DNA of 64,000 nucleotides from Castor canadensis (taxonomy: Eukaryota; Chordata; Mammalia; Rodentia; Castoridae). A model generated the notes under the pieces. That model made no database searches. It was not told the origin of the DNA and worked only from the letters and a program-made list of their open reading frames with translations. The stretch spans positions 67,460,951 through 67,524,950 of the forward strand of contig NC_133402.1 in the NCBI RefSeq assembly GCF_047511655.1. Reading direction: 5' to 3'. The stretch's first letter is position 1; every line of letters starts with the position of its first letter. Below are positions 12,085 to 24,115 of the stretch, in pieces. The position numbers and the translations under genes were made by a program.

Positions 12085-12637
12085 CGTTGGGGATCATGCC
12101 TGGACTGGAAATAATGGAATTTGCACAGCCTCTCCATGTAGAAGTTTGCACAGCCTCTTCTACCATAATTTCCCCAGTACCTGGTGTCTTGACCTTTGTT
12201 CTCACATCTCCTTGAAGAATACAACCTGCTGTGTCTGCATACCAGCCCCCTTAAGCAAAACTAGATAAAGTACCAGAACTGTTAGGAAACTCCCTGATGC
12301 CAGATTAATCAATACCATAGATACGGTGTCCTGGATGCCTTGATGGTTCCAGAACTGATGTGTCATAATTAAGCTTCTATAGCCTTAGGAAAATTAGCCC
12401 ACCAAACCTCATTCCTTTCACCTTGCATCAAGAATTGTTAAAGCTTGATTTTTACCTGAGTCTTTTCCTTGTACTGACCTAATAAAATAAACACTCTGGA
12501 ACGTGCAGCCCTCCCGTCCCCAGCTTTTCTGTTTTATGTTGTATGTATGTATGTCTGTATGTTTGTGTGTGTTTTATTTTTCGTTCCCCCGTCGCTCTTA
12601 GTCAGGCTCATGCAGCATACCCATGCAAGCCGCAGCA
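12085..12637 (+). mobile_element. solo LTR of a class II-like endogenous retrovirus nested in L1-A
   Basis: 553 bp interrupting L1 ORF2. The left end reads cgttgggg, probably a TG start changed at a CpG-like site, and the right end is ccgcagca, ending in CA. A polyadenylation signal AATAAA lies at 12481-12486, followed by a T/G-rich U5-like segment. The U3 part has a near-duplicate (ttgcacagcctct near 12120 and 12146). A 6-bp TSD is typical of class II (beta-like/ERVK) integrases. No internal viral genes remain. Family assignment is by inference. Confidence 0.8.
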
Positions 12638-14146
12638 CACTCTGTGGATGGTCTCTTCAATTTAAAGACCATTTCTGTTCTTGTGCAGAAGCTTTTTCAT
12701 TTCATGTAGTCCCATTTGTCAAACCTTTCTCTTAGTTGCTGTGCTGCTGAAGTTCTAGTGAGGGAGTCCATGCATGGGCCTATTGCTTCCAGAGTATTCC
12801 CTGCTTTTTCCTGTACTAAATGCAACAATTTCAGGTCTGATGTTAAGGTCCTTAATCCACTTTGAGTTGATACTAGTACAGGGTGATAGATATGGAACTA
12901 GTTTCAGTTTTCTGAAGGTAGATATCCAGTTTTCCCAGCAACATTTGTTGAAGAGACTGTCTTTTCCCATCATATGTTTTTGGAGCCTTTGTCAAAAATA
13001 AGGTGGGCATAGCTGTGTGGATTCACATCCAGGTCCTCTATTCTGTTCCTCTGGTTTCATATCTGTTTTTGTGCCAGTACCATGCCATTTTTATTGCTAT
13101 GGCTCTGTAATATATTTTGAAGTCTGGTATTGTGATACCTCTAGCATTGCACTTTTTGCTCAGTATTGCCTTGGCTATTCATAGTCTTTTGTGTTTCCAA
13201 ATGAACTTTAGGGTAGATTTTTCAATCTCTTTGATGAATGTCATTGGGATTTTGATGGGAATTGCATTAAACATGTAGATTGCTTTTGGTAGTATAGCCA
13301 TTTTTATGATGTTGATTCTGCCAATCCATAAGCATGGGAGATCTCTTCACCTCCTGTAGTCTTCCTTGATCTCTTTCTTCAGGGGTTTGTAATTCTCCTT
13401 GTAGAGGTCATTTACAGCCTTTGTTATGTTTCTTCCTAGCTATTTGATTTTTTTGGGGCTACTGTAAATGGAATTGTTTTCCTATATTCTTTCTCAATTT
13501 GTTCATTGTCGGTGTATAGAAAGGCTACTGATTTTTGTAAGTTGATTTTGTATCCTACATTGCTGAAGATGTTTATGGTGTCTAGGAGTTTTGGGGTGGA
13601 GTTTTTTGGGTCTTTGAGGTATAGGATCCTATCATCTGCAAATATTTCTTTACTTATTTATATTCCTTTTATTTCTTCTTCTTGCCTTATTGCTCTGGCT
13701 AGGAATTCCAGTACTATGTTGAATAGGAGTGGGGATAGTGGGCATCCTTGACTAGTTCCTGATTTTAGGAGGAATGGTTTCAGTTTTTCTCCAGTAAGTA
13801 TGATGTTGGCTGTAGATTTGTCATATATAGCCTTTACAATGTTGAGGTATTTCCTTCTATTCCTAGTTTGCTTAGAGCTTTTATCATGAAGTAGTGTTGG
13901 ATCTTGTCGAAGTCTTTTTTGATCTATTGGGATGATCAAGTGGTTTTTGTCATTACACCTATTAATGTGCTGTATTACATTTATAGATTTGCATATGTTG
14001 AACCACCCCTGCATCCCTGGGATGAAGCCAACTTAGTCATGGTGAATGATCTTTCTGATGTGTTGTTGGATTTGGTTTGCCATTATTTTATTGAGGATTT
14101 TTGCATTAATGTTCATTAAGGAGATTGGCCTACAGTTCTACTTTTT

Positions 14147-14188
14147 GGATGTGTCCTTGTCTGGTTTGGATGTGTTCTTGTCTGGTTT
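14147..14188 (-). repeat. 21-bp tandem duplication in L1-A ORF2
   Basis: Two copies of a 21-bp unit (ggatgtgtccttgtctggttt and a one-base variant) in direct tandem. The change keeps frame and duplicates seven residues upstream of the RT core. Confidence 0.85.
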
Positions 14189-15340
14189 GGGAATGAGTGT
14201 AATACTGGCTTCATAGAACAGGTTAGGCAGTCTTCCTTCCCTTTCTATTTCGTGGAACAGTTTAAAGAAGGTTGGTATTAGTTCTTTGAAGGTTTGGTAA
14301 AATTCAGCAGAGAATCCATCAGGTCCTGGACTTTTCTTTTCTGGGAGCCTCTTTATTGCTGCTTCTATTTCATTATGTGATACAGATCCATTCAGGTGAT
14401 CAATATCCTCTTGGTTCAGTTTTGGATGGCCATAAGTCCCTAGAAATTTGTCCATTTCTTCAAGATTTTCCAATTTATTGTAATATAATTTCTAAAAGTA
14501 GTCTCTGATGATTCCCTGGATTTCCTGGTATTGGTTGTTATCTCTCCTTTTTTGTTTCTGATTTTACTGATTTGGGTCTTTTCCCTCTGCATTTTAGTCA
14601 GATTTGCCAGGGGATTGTCAATCTTGTTTATTTTTTCAAAGAACCAGCTTTTCATTTCATTGATTCTTTGTATGGCCTTTTTTGGTCTCTATTTCATTAA
14701 TTTTTGCCATTATTTTTATTATTTCTCTCCTTCTTCTTGCTTTGGGTTTTGCTTGTTCTTGTTTTTCTAGGAGTTTGAGATGTAGCATTAGGTCACTGAT
14801 TTGAGATCTTTCTGACCTTTTAATACATGCAATCATGGCTCTAAACTTTCCTCTTAGGACCGCCTTTGCTGTGTCCCATAGGTTTTGGTAGGTTGTGTTT
14901 TGATTTTCATTAGCTTCCAGGAAACTTTTAATTTCTTCTTTTATTTCATCTATGACCCACTGATCATTGAGCAATGTGTTATTCAGCTTCCAATTGTTTG
15001 CATATTTTCTGCTGTTGTTTGTACTATTGAGTTCTAGTTTTAATGAATTGTAATCAGATAGAATGCAGGGGATTATTTCTATTTTCTTATATTTGCTGAG
15101 GCTTGCTTTGTGCCCTAAGATATGATCAATTTTGGAGAAAGTTCCATGGGCTGCTGAGAAGAATGTATATTGTGCCAATGTTGGATGAAATACTCTGTAG
15201 ACATGAGCTAGGTCCATTTGATCTATGGTGTGATTTAGTTCTAGAATTTCTTTATTGATTTTTTGTTTGGATGACCTATCTATTGGTGATAGGGGGGCGT
15301 TAAATTCTCCCTCTATCACCTTTCTTCTTTGAGTGTGTTT

Positions 15341-17369
15341 TTGTGGGCACTGCTATGCTCCTTAGTGACATTTATCATTTTTTTGTTAGGGTCAGGAACT
15401 GGGTATCCATTTTCTTCATTCCCTACTGAATCTTATGTTGAAATATTTTTTTGGAGGAGAGTGATTTCCATCTGTTCCTCTTCCCATTGCTCTACTTGGT
15501 GCTGTGCAACTATGTTCTTGATAGGTTAGTTTGTGCTTTTAACTGCCTGTTTTCTTTCCCTGGATTTAATTTTTGTGTTGTGACTGACTCGGTTGTTAGC
15601 TAGGTTGGTGTGCCAGTTCTGTCCCTGGCCTGGAGGTGTAATTTAGCAATAACTAATTCACATGTTCCATGGCCAATCAGTTTTTTATATATTATATAGA
15701 AGAGCCCTTGGTGATATTATCTGTAAACAGTAGGAGTTTGGGGGGGTTGGGTAAAGCTTGTTAGGTTAGATAAAGAAATTTGGGAAATTGTGAAGATGAT
15801 ACTAAAAGCGGGGAGCAGAAGTAAAGTGGGTGAGTAGGGGAAGAAGTATGTTGGCTGCTGGTTTTTGTAGCCCTTGTGTGTGTTTGGGTGTTTTTCTGTT
15901 GTTGTAGTGCAGGGTGCTTGTGTTAGGGATTGGAGGTGGCTGGGGTTGTGTATAGTTGGTACCATAGGCTAATCAGCAGGTGGTGAATGTGTAGAAGGGA
16001 GGGGTAGTGTGGTGACAGGTTGGGGGATGTTTGGTAACAGGAGGGAAACATGAAGATGGGGGAGAGAGTGGATGAGAAGGAGCAGCAATAGTAGTTGGGA
16101 GGGTGAAGAATGGATTATAGCACAGGAGAAGGAAGGAGAGTTAAGAGGGGTGAGAAAAAGGATGAGAAGGCAGTGATGGTGAAGTTAATAATACAGAAAG
16201 AAAAACTAGAAATAAAAATAAAATAAAATAAAAACCCACAATTATAAAATGAAAATAAAAAAAAAAAAGCACCAGGTTCAGGAACAATAGGATTTTGGTC
16301 TTTGGTTTATGTTCTGGAGTTATTCCTCTGGCATCCAGTCCTGGTATTGGCATACAAGTAGAAGCTGTGATGTGGTCTCATCAGGTGACTAGATGAGTAG
16401 TGTTTAGTTCTTCTGTCCACCAGTTGAATTGAAATTGTGAGGTGAGGTAGCTTTGCCAGATCATGCAGGGTAGTCAGAGCTATTGTTTTCACCATTCTGC
16501 AGCCATCTTATTCTTTAGCTACATCTCTGTTTGGTCAGCTCTTTCTCCAGAGAGGTGGGAAAGCTCAGTTTTGAATGCTGCCTTCTTGCCCAGGAGATCA
16601 GCTCTGGGATCCACTACCTGCCCTGCTTTGGGAGATGGCTTGTCACCTCACCCCCACTCTCAGCCTTTGCTGCCTTACCTGCATTGTTCACTGAGATTTT
16701 GGTGCTGAGAGTTTAGCTCCTTGCTCTGCCCCTGTTCTCCAGGGCAGGTACAGCATTCCATCACCCCCTCCACAGTCAGTGTTAGATTACAATTTGTTGT
16801 TTATGTTTTTCAGTTTTGTTTGGGGGGGATGGTTCATACTGCATAAGGGCAGTACTGGTTTATGTTCCTGGGGGGTGGGTAGGGAAGTCACATGTGGTGC
16901 ATGATGCTCACCTGTTCATTTTGCAATTCATGTTCAGGCAAGTTTGGAGCCAGCATTGTTGGGGAGAAATGACACCAACTTTTCTCAGTGCAGAGTGGTC
17001 TGGTGAGGCTTTCCATGGGCTAGGGTTTCAGGATGTCACAGAGTTTGATTCCATTGATCCTCTGTCTTCTGCTTGATGAAAGAAGAACAGAAGGAAAGAA
17101 AAAAAGAGAGAGAAATGGCCTGGGGGGTAGTTTCCTGGGGCCGGACCCTCCTTGCTAGCTATGCTGCAGGTCACAGCTGTTAGGTACAATTAAAGGCTGA
17201 TTTAAGGGTCAGTCTTTGAATTTTTTCTGCACCTAATGTGATGGTGGTTATTATTTTGGCTAGAAGCAATCAGAATTACCCAAGTGTAGCTCTGACATCT
17301 CAAGGGCATTTCTGGAGTCATGGAGCTTAGGCTTTCTGCCTCTGTACCCTAGCCTCCATCTTCACTTCT
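15341..17369 (-). repeat. L1-A 5' UTR-like region
   Basis: About 2 kb between the broken endonuclease and the right TSD. It contains purine-rich blocks (15780-16200), an A-rich stretch (16207-16271) and a GC-richer part (16540-17370). The minus-strand terminus reads agaagtgaagatggaggcta. The part nearest ORF2 (about 15340-15440) may hold the start of ORF1. It shows no resemblance by eye to the monomeric 5' region of L1-B. Confidence 0.65.
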
Positions 17370-17385
17370 GCCTAGATCATTTCCT
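17370..17385. repeat. target-site duplication, right copy, of L1-A
   Basis: GCCTAGATCATTTCCT, identical to the left copy at 10867-10882. Confidence 0.92.
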
Positions 17386-19537
17386 CGTTCATGCTCAAGT
17401 CTACCTAGCTATTGTGCTAGCATATACCCACATGCAGTTAACCAGTCCAATGAGCAGAGATTGCTCTTCATCACCATGCTGGATCTTCTTGTGGTCCAAT
17501 CTCCTGCCTCTCTCTTGCTGTTCCTTCTTCCCAGAATCCTCTTCCTCCAGGGGTCTGTGCTCATCACTGCCTTGTTGATGCTGCTTTCTGCTCAAGTATC
17601 TCCTTATCAGAGAAGACTCCATGCCTAGCTAAGATCCCCTGACCGGCCTGAAATTTACTTAATTTGTCTCAAAATGCTTGTTAAATATTGACATTGTTAT
17701 ATATGCTTATTTTCATGTTTATTATCCATCAACCTTCCTGAGAATAAATCCCATAAAGACCTGGACATTACTGTTCTTGCTCACTGCTCTGTGGCCAAAC
17801 ATCTAGGACTATTCCTGGTGCACAGATTGTTCTTTGACATTTATTAATTGACTAAATGTACATCAAGGAGGAAACAGTGGAAGCAGAGTGTCAAGGATGA
17901 TCAACATTCCTGACAAAAATCTACACTCTGCAGAATCTCCTCTATTTGGTTAAAAAAAGATAGTACTCTGAGATATTCAAAATTATTATCTAGAATTTTG
18001 ATACAGAGGGCCCTTCAAGAAAAAGAGCTTTCACTGGCAGTCCTTTGATATAGAAATACAATCCTGAATGCAGGAATTTCATTCAATGCCCTTAGCATTA
18101 TTTTACAAAACAACTCAATGCCAATCAAACCATTTTGAATGAAATAAACTAAATCAAATAAAAATTAAATGCAAACATCAATACACTGTTAAATTTAAAA
18201 TACTGTTGAAACTACAAAGAATGGAAATAGCTCAAAATTAGCATGAAAATTAAGCAAAAACAGCTAAACTGAGTTGTTAAATTGGGCCATTAAGGAGATA
18301 AAGTACTATTCAGGCTATTTTCTAACCAAATAACAATTTGTTAATATAAGCACATTGGCTGCAAATTAATTCCTTATAATGTAAAATGGGCACCCAGTTC
18401 ATTCTCTTCACTGATGCAAATATCCTCTCTCTAAAAAGCTAGCTTAAACAAAAACGGAGTTAAAGGAAATGTATTTTTGCTGTGTGAATCCTTGATTGAA
18501 ACTTAATGTTACAAATTACAATGCTTTTGCTTGTTGTGTTGTTTCGAAAAATCAAGTAGATCTTATCATAGAAGGGAAAACACATCCAGGGCCTTGAAGT
18601 TTGTTCCTTTCTATTACTGTGGGTTTGACCTTGTTGCTGTGGCCATAAATAGCAATATGAATGTCATCTCATCTACTCTTGAGTATTCCTGGTGATGGGC
18701 ACCTTAGCGACCTTTTCTCAGCAAATTACTCCAAAATCTAATCATCCCTACATTTAGAAATACTTTCCTAATGTGTAACCTAATGGTCTAGTTCCAAGCT
18801 GTTACATGTTGTTATACTACCCTTAACAACCTAACGAATTCCTCTTCCTGTTGGGTGTTATCACCTCCCAAGCTTCTCTGCTCTGTTTTGGCCTTTGGTA
18901 CACTTTATTCTCTAAACAGATTTGGGCAAATAATGTTCCCTTAACCTCACTGAAAAGACCCACGCACTGCAAATCTCCTACCATTCTTATTATTGTGGTC
19001 TAGATTCTAGCACTAAAAGAAGTAGAATAATTTTGTATTTCGAAATGTCCAAATAATGAGGCAGTGTTTGCTTTCTGCTGTTGTCTAAGTTGAAATGCAT
19101 TTTGTCATCTTCAGAATGGAAATGACTCTACTCATGTGGTGTTATTAATTGTAAGCCATCAAGATGTCTTTGATGTTCCCTTCTGTTTAACTAAACTTTA
19201 AAATAGAATTCTTCTAGGCTAGAGTCCCCTAAAGTCCCTTATCTTGAGCATTTATCTTAGAAACATGTAGTTGTAATTTCTTTCTCTGTTCCAACCAGGA
19301 ATGTCTTCCACAAGGACCTGTGAGTCATACCTTTGAAATTTAGTCAAGAAAAATAGTGCCCCCATTTTCCATGCAAATGGGATTGTAGAAGCTGAGCTTT
19401 AATGAATACGGTTAGCAAGTATTGATGGTCTAATCCCTTTGATGACCTCCTCTCAACTTCTTTCCCACTAGTAAACTCCAGTGCTTAAAAACTCTCCCAC
19501 CCTTTCTTTCAATAGGCTTAAGTAAAATCTCCTTCCC
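17386..19537. other. no gene recognised
   Basis: The first 270 bases are GC-richer and continue the sequence at 10364-10866 that the L1 split. A 73-codon minus frame at 17401-17622 is Glu/Arg/Lys-rich with no recognised domain. From 17660 on the sequence is AT-rich and unassigned. Confidence 0.45.
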
Positions 19538-19817
19538 TGTTATGGCTGAACATGAAATTTCTACCACAATCTACTGTGTTAAACTCTTACGCCTCAGATG
19601 GTGCTGCAGTTTTGAGAAACTTTAGGAAGTGGGGACTACCTGGAAAAAGTAGGTCATGGGAGGAGTGCCTTAGGGCTTATGTCTTGTCCTGGGTCTCTGT
19701 TTCTGTCTCTGCATCTTTCTTTCTCTCCTCTCTCTCTCTCTCTTTTTCTTTGTATGTCTCCTTTTCTCTCTCTCTCTGTCTCTTTCTCTCTCTCTCTTTC
19801 TCTCTTTCTGTCTCTGT

Positions 19818-19866
<49 letters not shown>

Positions 19867-20032
19867 CCTGTTTCTTAGCCACAGACTTCTACCACCATGA
19901 TGTTATACTCAAGAGCATGGTACAAACTAATCATGGACTGAGCCCTCTGAAACCATGAGCTAAAAACCTTTCCTCTCTTTAAGTTTTCTAGGTCGGGTAT
20001 TTGGTCACAGTAATACACAAGTAACTGATATA
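19538..20032 (+). repeat. MT/ORR1-type MaLR LTR with expanded CT tract
   Basis: Begins tgttatggctgaac and ends with the MT/ORR1 3' signature (accatgagctaaaaacctttcct, then aagttttctaggtcgggtat, then agtaactgatata). MT and ORR1 LTRs are rodent MaLR families, so this supports a rodent host. The central part is expanded by CT-rich simple sequence. Confidence 0.8.
19721..19869. repeat. (CT)n-rich polypyrimidine tract inside the MaLR LTR
   Basis: Interrupted CT repeats ending in a long pure CT run (about 19821-19862). The 108-codon plus and 70-codon minus frames across it are low-complexity Ser/Leu and Arg/Glu shadows. Confidence 0.95.
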
Positions 20033-20429
20033 CTCCCCTCTTGCAATAGTCTTCAATGAAGTCTTGCTGGCCTATTTAACGAGTCTGGTGCAGTTTTTCT
20101 TTTACATATATAAGGAGAGAGGTAGACTTGGCCACTATAAAATACTTAATGATTTGGGTCATGCTAAAAGTTAAACAAAAGAGGTTTTTCAATACAAGTA
20201 ATATTTTTTTATGAACAGATAGGTCAACTTTAGGAGAAAGTATTGGGCCATACATTGATGAACTTTTATGTTGTGTACATTTATGAAATTTTCTTTATAC
20301 ACAAATTAACAAGATTTAGTCTGTCTTCAAATGTGTTCCACAAGCCAAGATTCATATTCTTGTAAAAGTAGCCTGTGCCTACTAAAGTAGCTATGACTTT
20401 CCCATGAATATCTAGGACATTGTTTTGTG

Positions 20430-20535
20430 ATTTTTTTAATCTTTATTAGCATAAATTAATCGCACAAAGGGACTTCAGTCTGATATTTACATAAAAGTGT
20501 ATAATGTTTTTTGATCAAATTCACCCCTTCTGTTA
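20430..20535 (-). repeat. L1 3' UTR fragment
   Basis: The plus strand reads tttattagcataaattaat, then gatatttacataaaagtg and tgatcaaattcacccc, resembling the inverted end of rodent L1 3' UTRs. Short and diverged. Confidence 0.45.
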
Positions 20536-23009
20536 TGCATATTGAGTTTTATAGTCTGGCAGGCACAAGGTTCTGGGTTATTCCTCTCTTAGAAGTCATA
20601 AATATTTGTGTGCTTTTATTTGTACATATTAATCAGTAAGTTCACTTAAAAACATAGTTTGAATTCTACCTCTGACATTTATAATATAAGACATTAGAGC
20701 TGGTTACTAAGTTCTCCAATACTCAGTTCTTTTATAGATTAAATGAAGAGAATAATATACACCTCATTGCATGACTATGAGGTTTAAATCAATCAAATGT
20801 TGTAAAGTTCTTGGTAGAATATCCAGTCCTTTGTAGTCAGTAAATGGTAGCTGTCAATACTATCCATTGTTAGTTTTTAAACAGTCTTTTGTAGTAACTT
20901 GTGAAAAGTCACTGAAATAAAACATAGGTCTCATTCCAGCAGCCCTTTAATGGGTCAAGGTATTCAATTTACCTTTCTCTACAGCTTTTTAGAGTGCTAG
21001 GTAATTATGACTTTAATCCATTTGGCTATGAATAGCAATGACTGCTATATAATTTATAAGACAAAAATATCTCAGTGTCACTGGAGAAAGGAAAGGGACA
21101 AGGATCCCTAAAAGAGAGAAGGAAAAGAAATCCTCCACTCAGCTTCTCAGTTTCCTGATTTCAGGAACTTGAAATCCATGACAAAAGGCATTTCAAGGGG
21201 TCTTACCTTCTTCCCCTCAAAAAAAGGAAACTCACAAGTAAAAGTTAGCAAGGATTTACTTAACAAAACAGGCTGAAGTATAGAAAAGATAAGGTGCACA
21301 CACAGGATATGGGGGCAAAGAAGTTCCAAATGGCGGTTCTTGAGCTGGGGGACTCCATTTTGAATTCCCATCTGGACACTGATCCTGTTACCTAACAAAT
21401 TCTAATCATTTTGCTAAGTTGCCAAGATGGAGTCAATGAATTTAGGGTGGGTCTATTTCACCAAACATGGCTGAGATGGATTTATGACTACTCAGAACCC
21501 AGAGACAAGGGGACTAGGGCAAGTTTCTTATTTAAAACATGAAGACAATAGGTATAACTTTCGGTCATTCCATTCTGGCCAAAGAATCCATTCACTCATT
21601 TTTTCAAATGATCGGTGCTATTAAGGATGGCTAAATCTGCCTGCTTGTTCAAAGGGATTATGACTCATTTAACAACTAAAGAAGATGTGATGGAGGGTAT
21701 GCTCACTGCTCTCAGTAATATTTTACCTTTACTTCCTATTTGTCTTTATTCCTGCTTCTGGTCATTTAAACATTTTAAACATTTTAAATTTTCCTGTCAC
21801 CTCATCTATCTTATTCTGCATCATAAATACAACTTAGATTTTTAGTTCTATAATAATATAAATTTTAAATGAGTTTTAAAGACTACTGATAAATTTCTTA
21901 TGCTCACCACTAAATCAAGCAAACCAACTGTTCCTAATCACTGGCCCCCCTCCAATATGTCTCACATTGTTTAGTTTTACCCATTATTCAATAAGCCAAG
22001 AAATATTTATAATTACATACCAGGAACTGCTCTAGAAGATAGGAATATTGAAAAGATAGGACCCTTATCTTTTGGTGTTAGCTTACTTTATAATGGTAGA
22101 ATTTAAGCTGTGATAAAACAGATAAGTCATCACTAATTTTACTACTGTAGAGAAATAAAGAGAAAAGAGAGTAATAGAAGTACTGAGAGAATGATCAGAA
22201 AAATCTTTTCTCAAAGGAGGTAAAATCAGTACAGACACTTGGGTAACAGCAAAAAATTAAATTAAACTTAAAAGGGTTTTGTACAAGTTCAAAGACTTGA
22301 AACAAAAGAAACTGAAGTAAGAGGAGCAAGGAAGAGAGTAATGAGGTTAGAAGTATACAGAGGCCAGATGAAGGATGCCATAATCTGAAGTTGTTGGGTT
22401 TCAACTAGAGGAGGATGTAATCAGACTTAGGTCTTTTTAAATGCTTACCACTAGGTGGCTGTGTGATGATTACCCTATAATAAGAGTGGAGGATGGTGTC
22501 CGAAGAGGCACAGGGAGTCCCATGAAGAGACTCTAATAGTAGCCCAAGCAAGGAATGATGTGGCATTGGTCAGAGTAGTAATGAATGAAATAAGGAAAAA
22601 TCCTCAGATTCTACATGTGCTCTGTTGGTAGATTCAACAGGATTTGATGATGATGATTGGATATGGTGATTTAGAGGAGAAGGAAATGGGTGTCTCCTAG
22701 GTTTTAGCCAAGGCAGAGGAAAGAGATGACACAGTGGACTGAGACTGGGAGATGTAACCCAGAGTGCAGGTGGGGATGTCTGTTCATTCTTTTTCCTTTC
22801 TCCTTTTATCTAATTCAACCTTACCCATTGTTCCACATCCAGTTCAAAAATACTCTTTCTTTCGTCATCTCACCCTGTGGTCATAATTTAGGTCTGAGTA
22901 GCACATAGAGATTGGCTTGGTTTGTGTCTAATCTTAACCTCTGTGTTTAAGATAGTTGTTGCAACTAGATTTCAAAAACATTTAAGCCACAGAAAGGGTC
23001 TCTTAACTT
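20536..23009. other. no gene recognised
   Basis: AT-rich sequence without identifiable exons or repeats. A duplicated 11-mer (cattttaaaca type) near 21770 is trivial. Confidence 0.5.
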
Positions 23010-24115
23010 TTTTTTTAACATTTGTAGTAAAAAAATTTAAATATGTAGAAGTAGAAATATATTAAATTACCTCCACATTTTCATCACTAGCTTCAACAAC
23101 TAACTGTCAATCAATCCAAATGCAAACTGCAAAAGTGAAGGATTTATCTGGAGTTTTAGGAGTTGCTATTCAAGAGACATAGGTTTAGATAATTCTGAAT
23201 CAATGCACCAAGGAAGATAGGGAAAGGGGGGGCTTATGTGAGCAATGTAATGTAAGGCAAATAGAAGATATTTGCAGGACAGGAATAAGCAACAGAATGG
23301 GAATCTCTGTAAATCCGTCTCATAAATTCTTGATTTGCATCTGCAGAAGGTCATCACAGTTGCTCCAGATGCCTGTGATCAAAAGGTAGAGAGGACCAGC
23401 ATTTACTTTCCTGGGCAGCAGCTCACATGAGCATCAGCCCTGATGCTTAAGGGCCTCCTGACTCATTTTGAAAAGTTCTTTCAATGTTGCTTTCATTATA
23501 ATTTCCATACATACATATTGGCTGTACTGGTGATTGAACTCAGGACCTCCCACTCAAGTGGTAGTATGCTCAAACACTCTACCACTTGAGCCACACCCCC
23601 CAGCTCTTTTTGCTTCAGTTACTTTTCAGACAGAGTCTCATGCTTTTGCCCAATGCTGGCCTCAAACTGTGATTTTTCCATCTCTACTTCCCAAATTCCT
23701 GGGATTACAGGCACTACCATCTTTCCTCTTATTTTTACACAGTGCATTAATGTCAACTTTGTTCGTCTATATAACAACCTGTTTTCCCCTGCCTTACTGG
23801 ATTACTTATAAATAAATACCAGATGGCATATAATTTCATTTGCAATTTCTTAGGCATATGTTTTCAAATTGTAGCAGCTCTATTATAAATATAGCTACCA
23901 TATATTTGACTCTTATTTAGTTAAAATCAAAACATAAATAAGTGCTACAAGTTACACCAATCTGTTTAAAGTGAGATCTAACTAAATTAATTCTACCCAT
24001 TTAAGAAAATTAAATATGTTATTATGTCATACTTTTTACAGATTTAGGTGTTTAAGTCAGGATCCAAATAATATCCATATGTTGGCCTCAAGTCTTTTAA
24101 TCAACATCTCTACTA
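23010..24115 (-). repeat. ancient LINE (L1M/HAL1-like) 3' end, interrupted
   Basis: The left part (23020-23112, ending agcttcaacaactaactgtc) and the right part (about 23745-24115, with ggattacttataaataaata and caggatccaaataatatcca) follow the order of a widely dispersed mammalian L1M-type 3' end read in inverse. The middle (23113-23744) is occupied by a SINE and about 400 bp of unassigned sequence. Strongly diverged. Confidence 0.5.
23520..23740 (-). repeat. composite SINE: one 7SL-like unit plus tRNA-like unit
   Basis: On the minus strand a B1-like unit (plus-strand coordinates about 23607-23740, with gggattacag and ctggcctcaaact) is followed by the tRNA-like module (23520-23606) with its ccacttgagccacac signature. 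The same junction layout recurs at 46135-46574 and 49688-49905. Confidence 0.75.

Larger units (their letters stand above)
11385..15340 (-). pseudogene. L1-A ORF2 remnant (endonuclease C-terminal half, reverse transcriptase)
   Basis: Several minus-strand frames in different registers encode ORF2 pieces. 14657-15319 covers the end of the endonuclease and the linker; 14138-14473 carries the start of the RT domain with [15 protein letters not shown]; 13658-14014 carries the RT stretch [14 protein letters not shown]; the FADD catalytic motif lies near 13640 after a stop. Two endonuclease positions differ from the LINE-1 norm: GDFN reads GEFN and the catalytic SDH motif reads SDY. A 21-bp in-frame tandem duplication lies at 14147-14188. 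ORF2 normally encodes about 1,270 residues; this copy is dead and lacks its N-terminus. Confidence 0.9.
10883..17369 (-). mobile_element. L1-A: TSD-flanked LINE-1, internally deleted
   Basis: A minus-strand LINE-1 bounded by a perfect 16-bp TSD. From left to right it holds a short T-rich tail, a 3' UTR with C-rich tracts (10900-11000), decayed ORF2 (about 11385-15340) and about 2 kb of 5' UTR-like sequence ending at 17369. ORF1 and the N-terminal half of the ORF2 endonuclease are not present, although both termini are. A 553-bp solo LTR plus its 6-bp duplication lies inside ORF2. Excluding that, the L1 is about 5.9 kb. It cannot be autonomous: frames are broken, ORF1 is absent and endonuclease residues are changed. 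Confidence 0.9.

Noticed and set aside
11690..12268. 192-codon plus-strand open frame, the longest in the window
   Set aside because: It runs antisense through L1-A ORF2 and into the nested solo LTR; the sequence on the opposite strand is clearly L1.
19552..19882. 108-codon plus and 70-codon minus frames rich in Ser/Leu or Arg/Glu
   Set aside because: Produced by the CT tract within a MaLR LTR.
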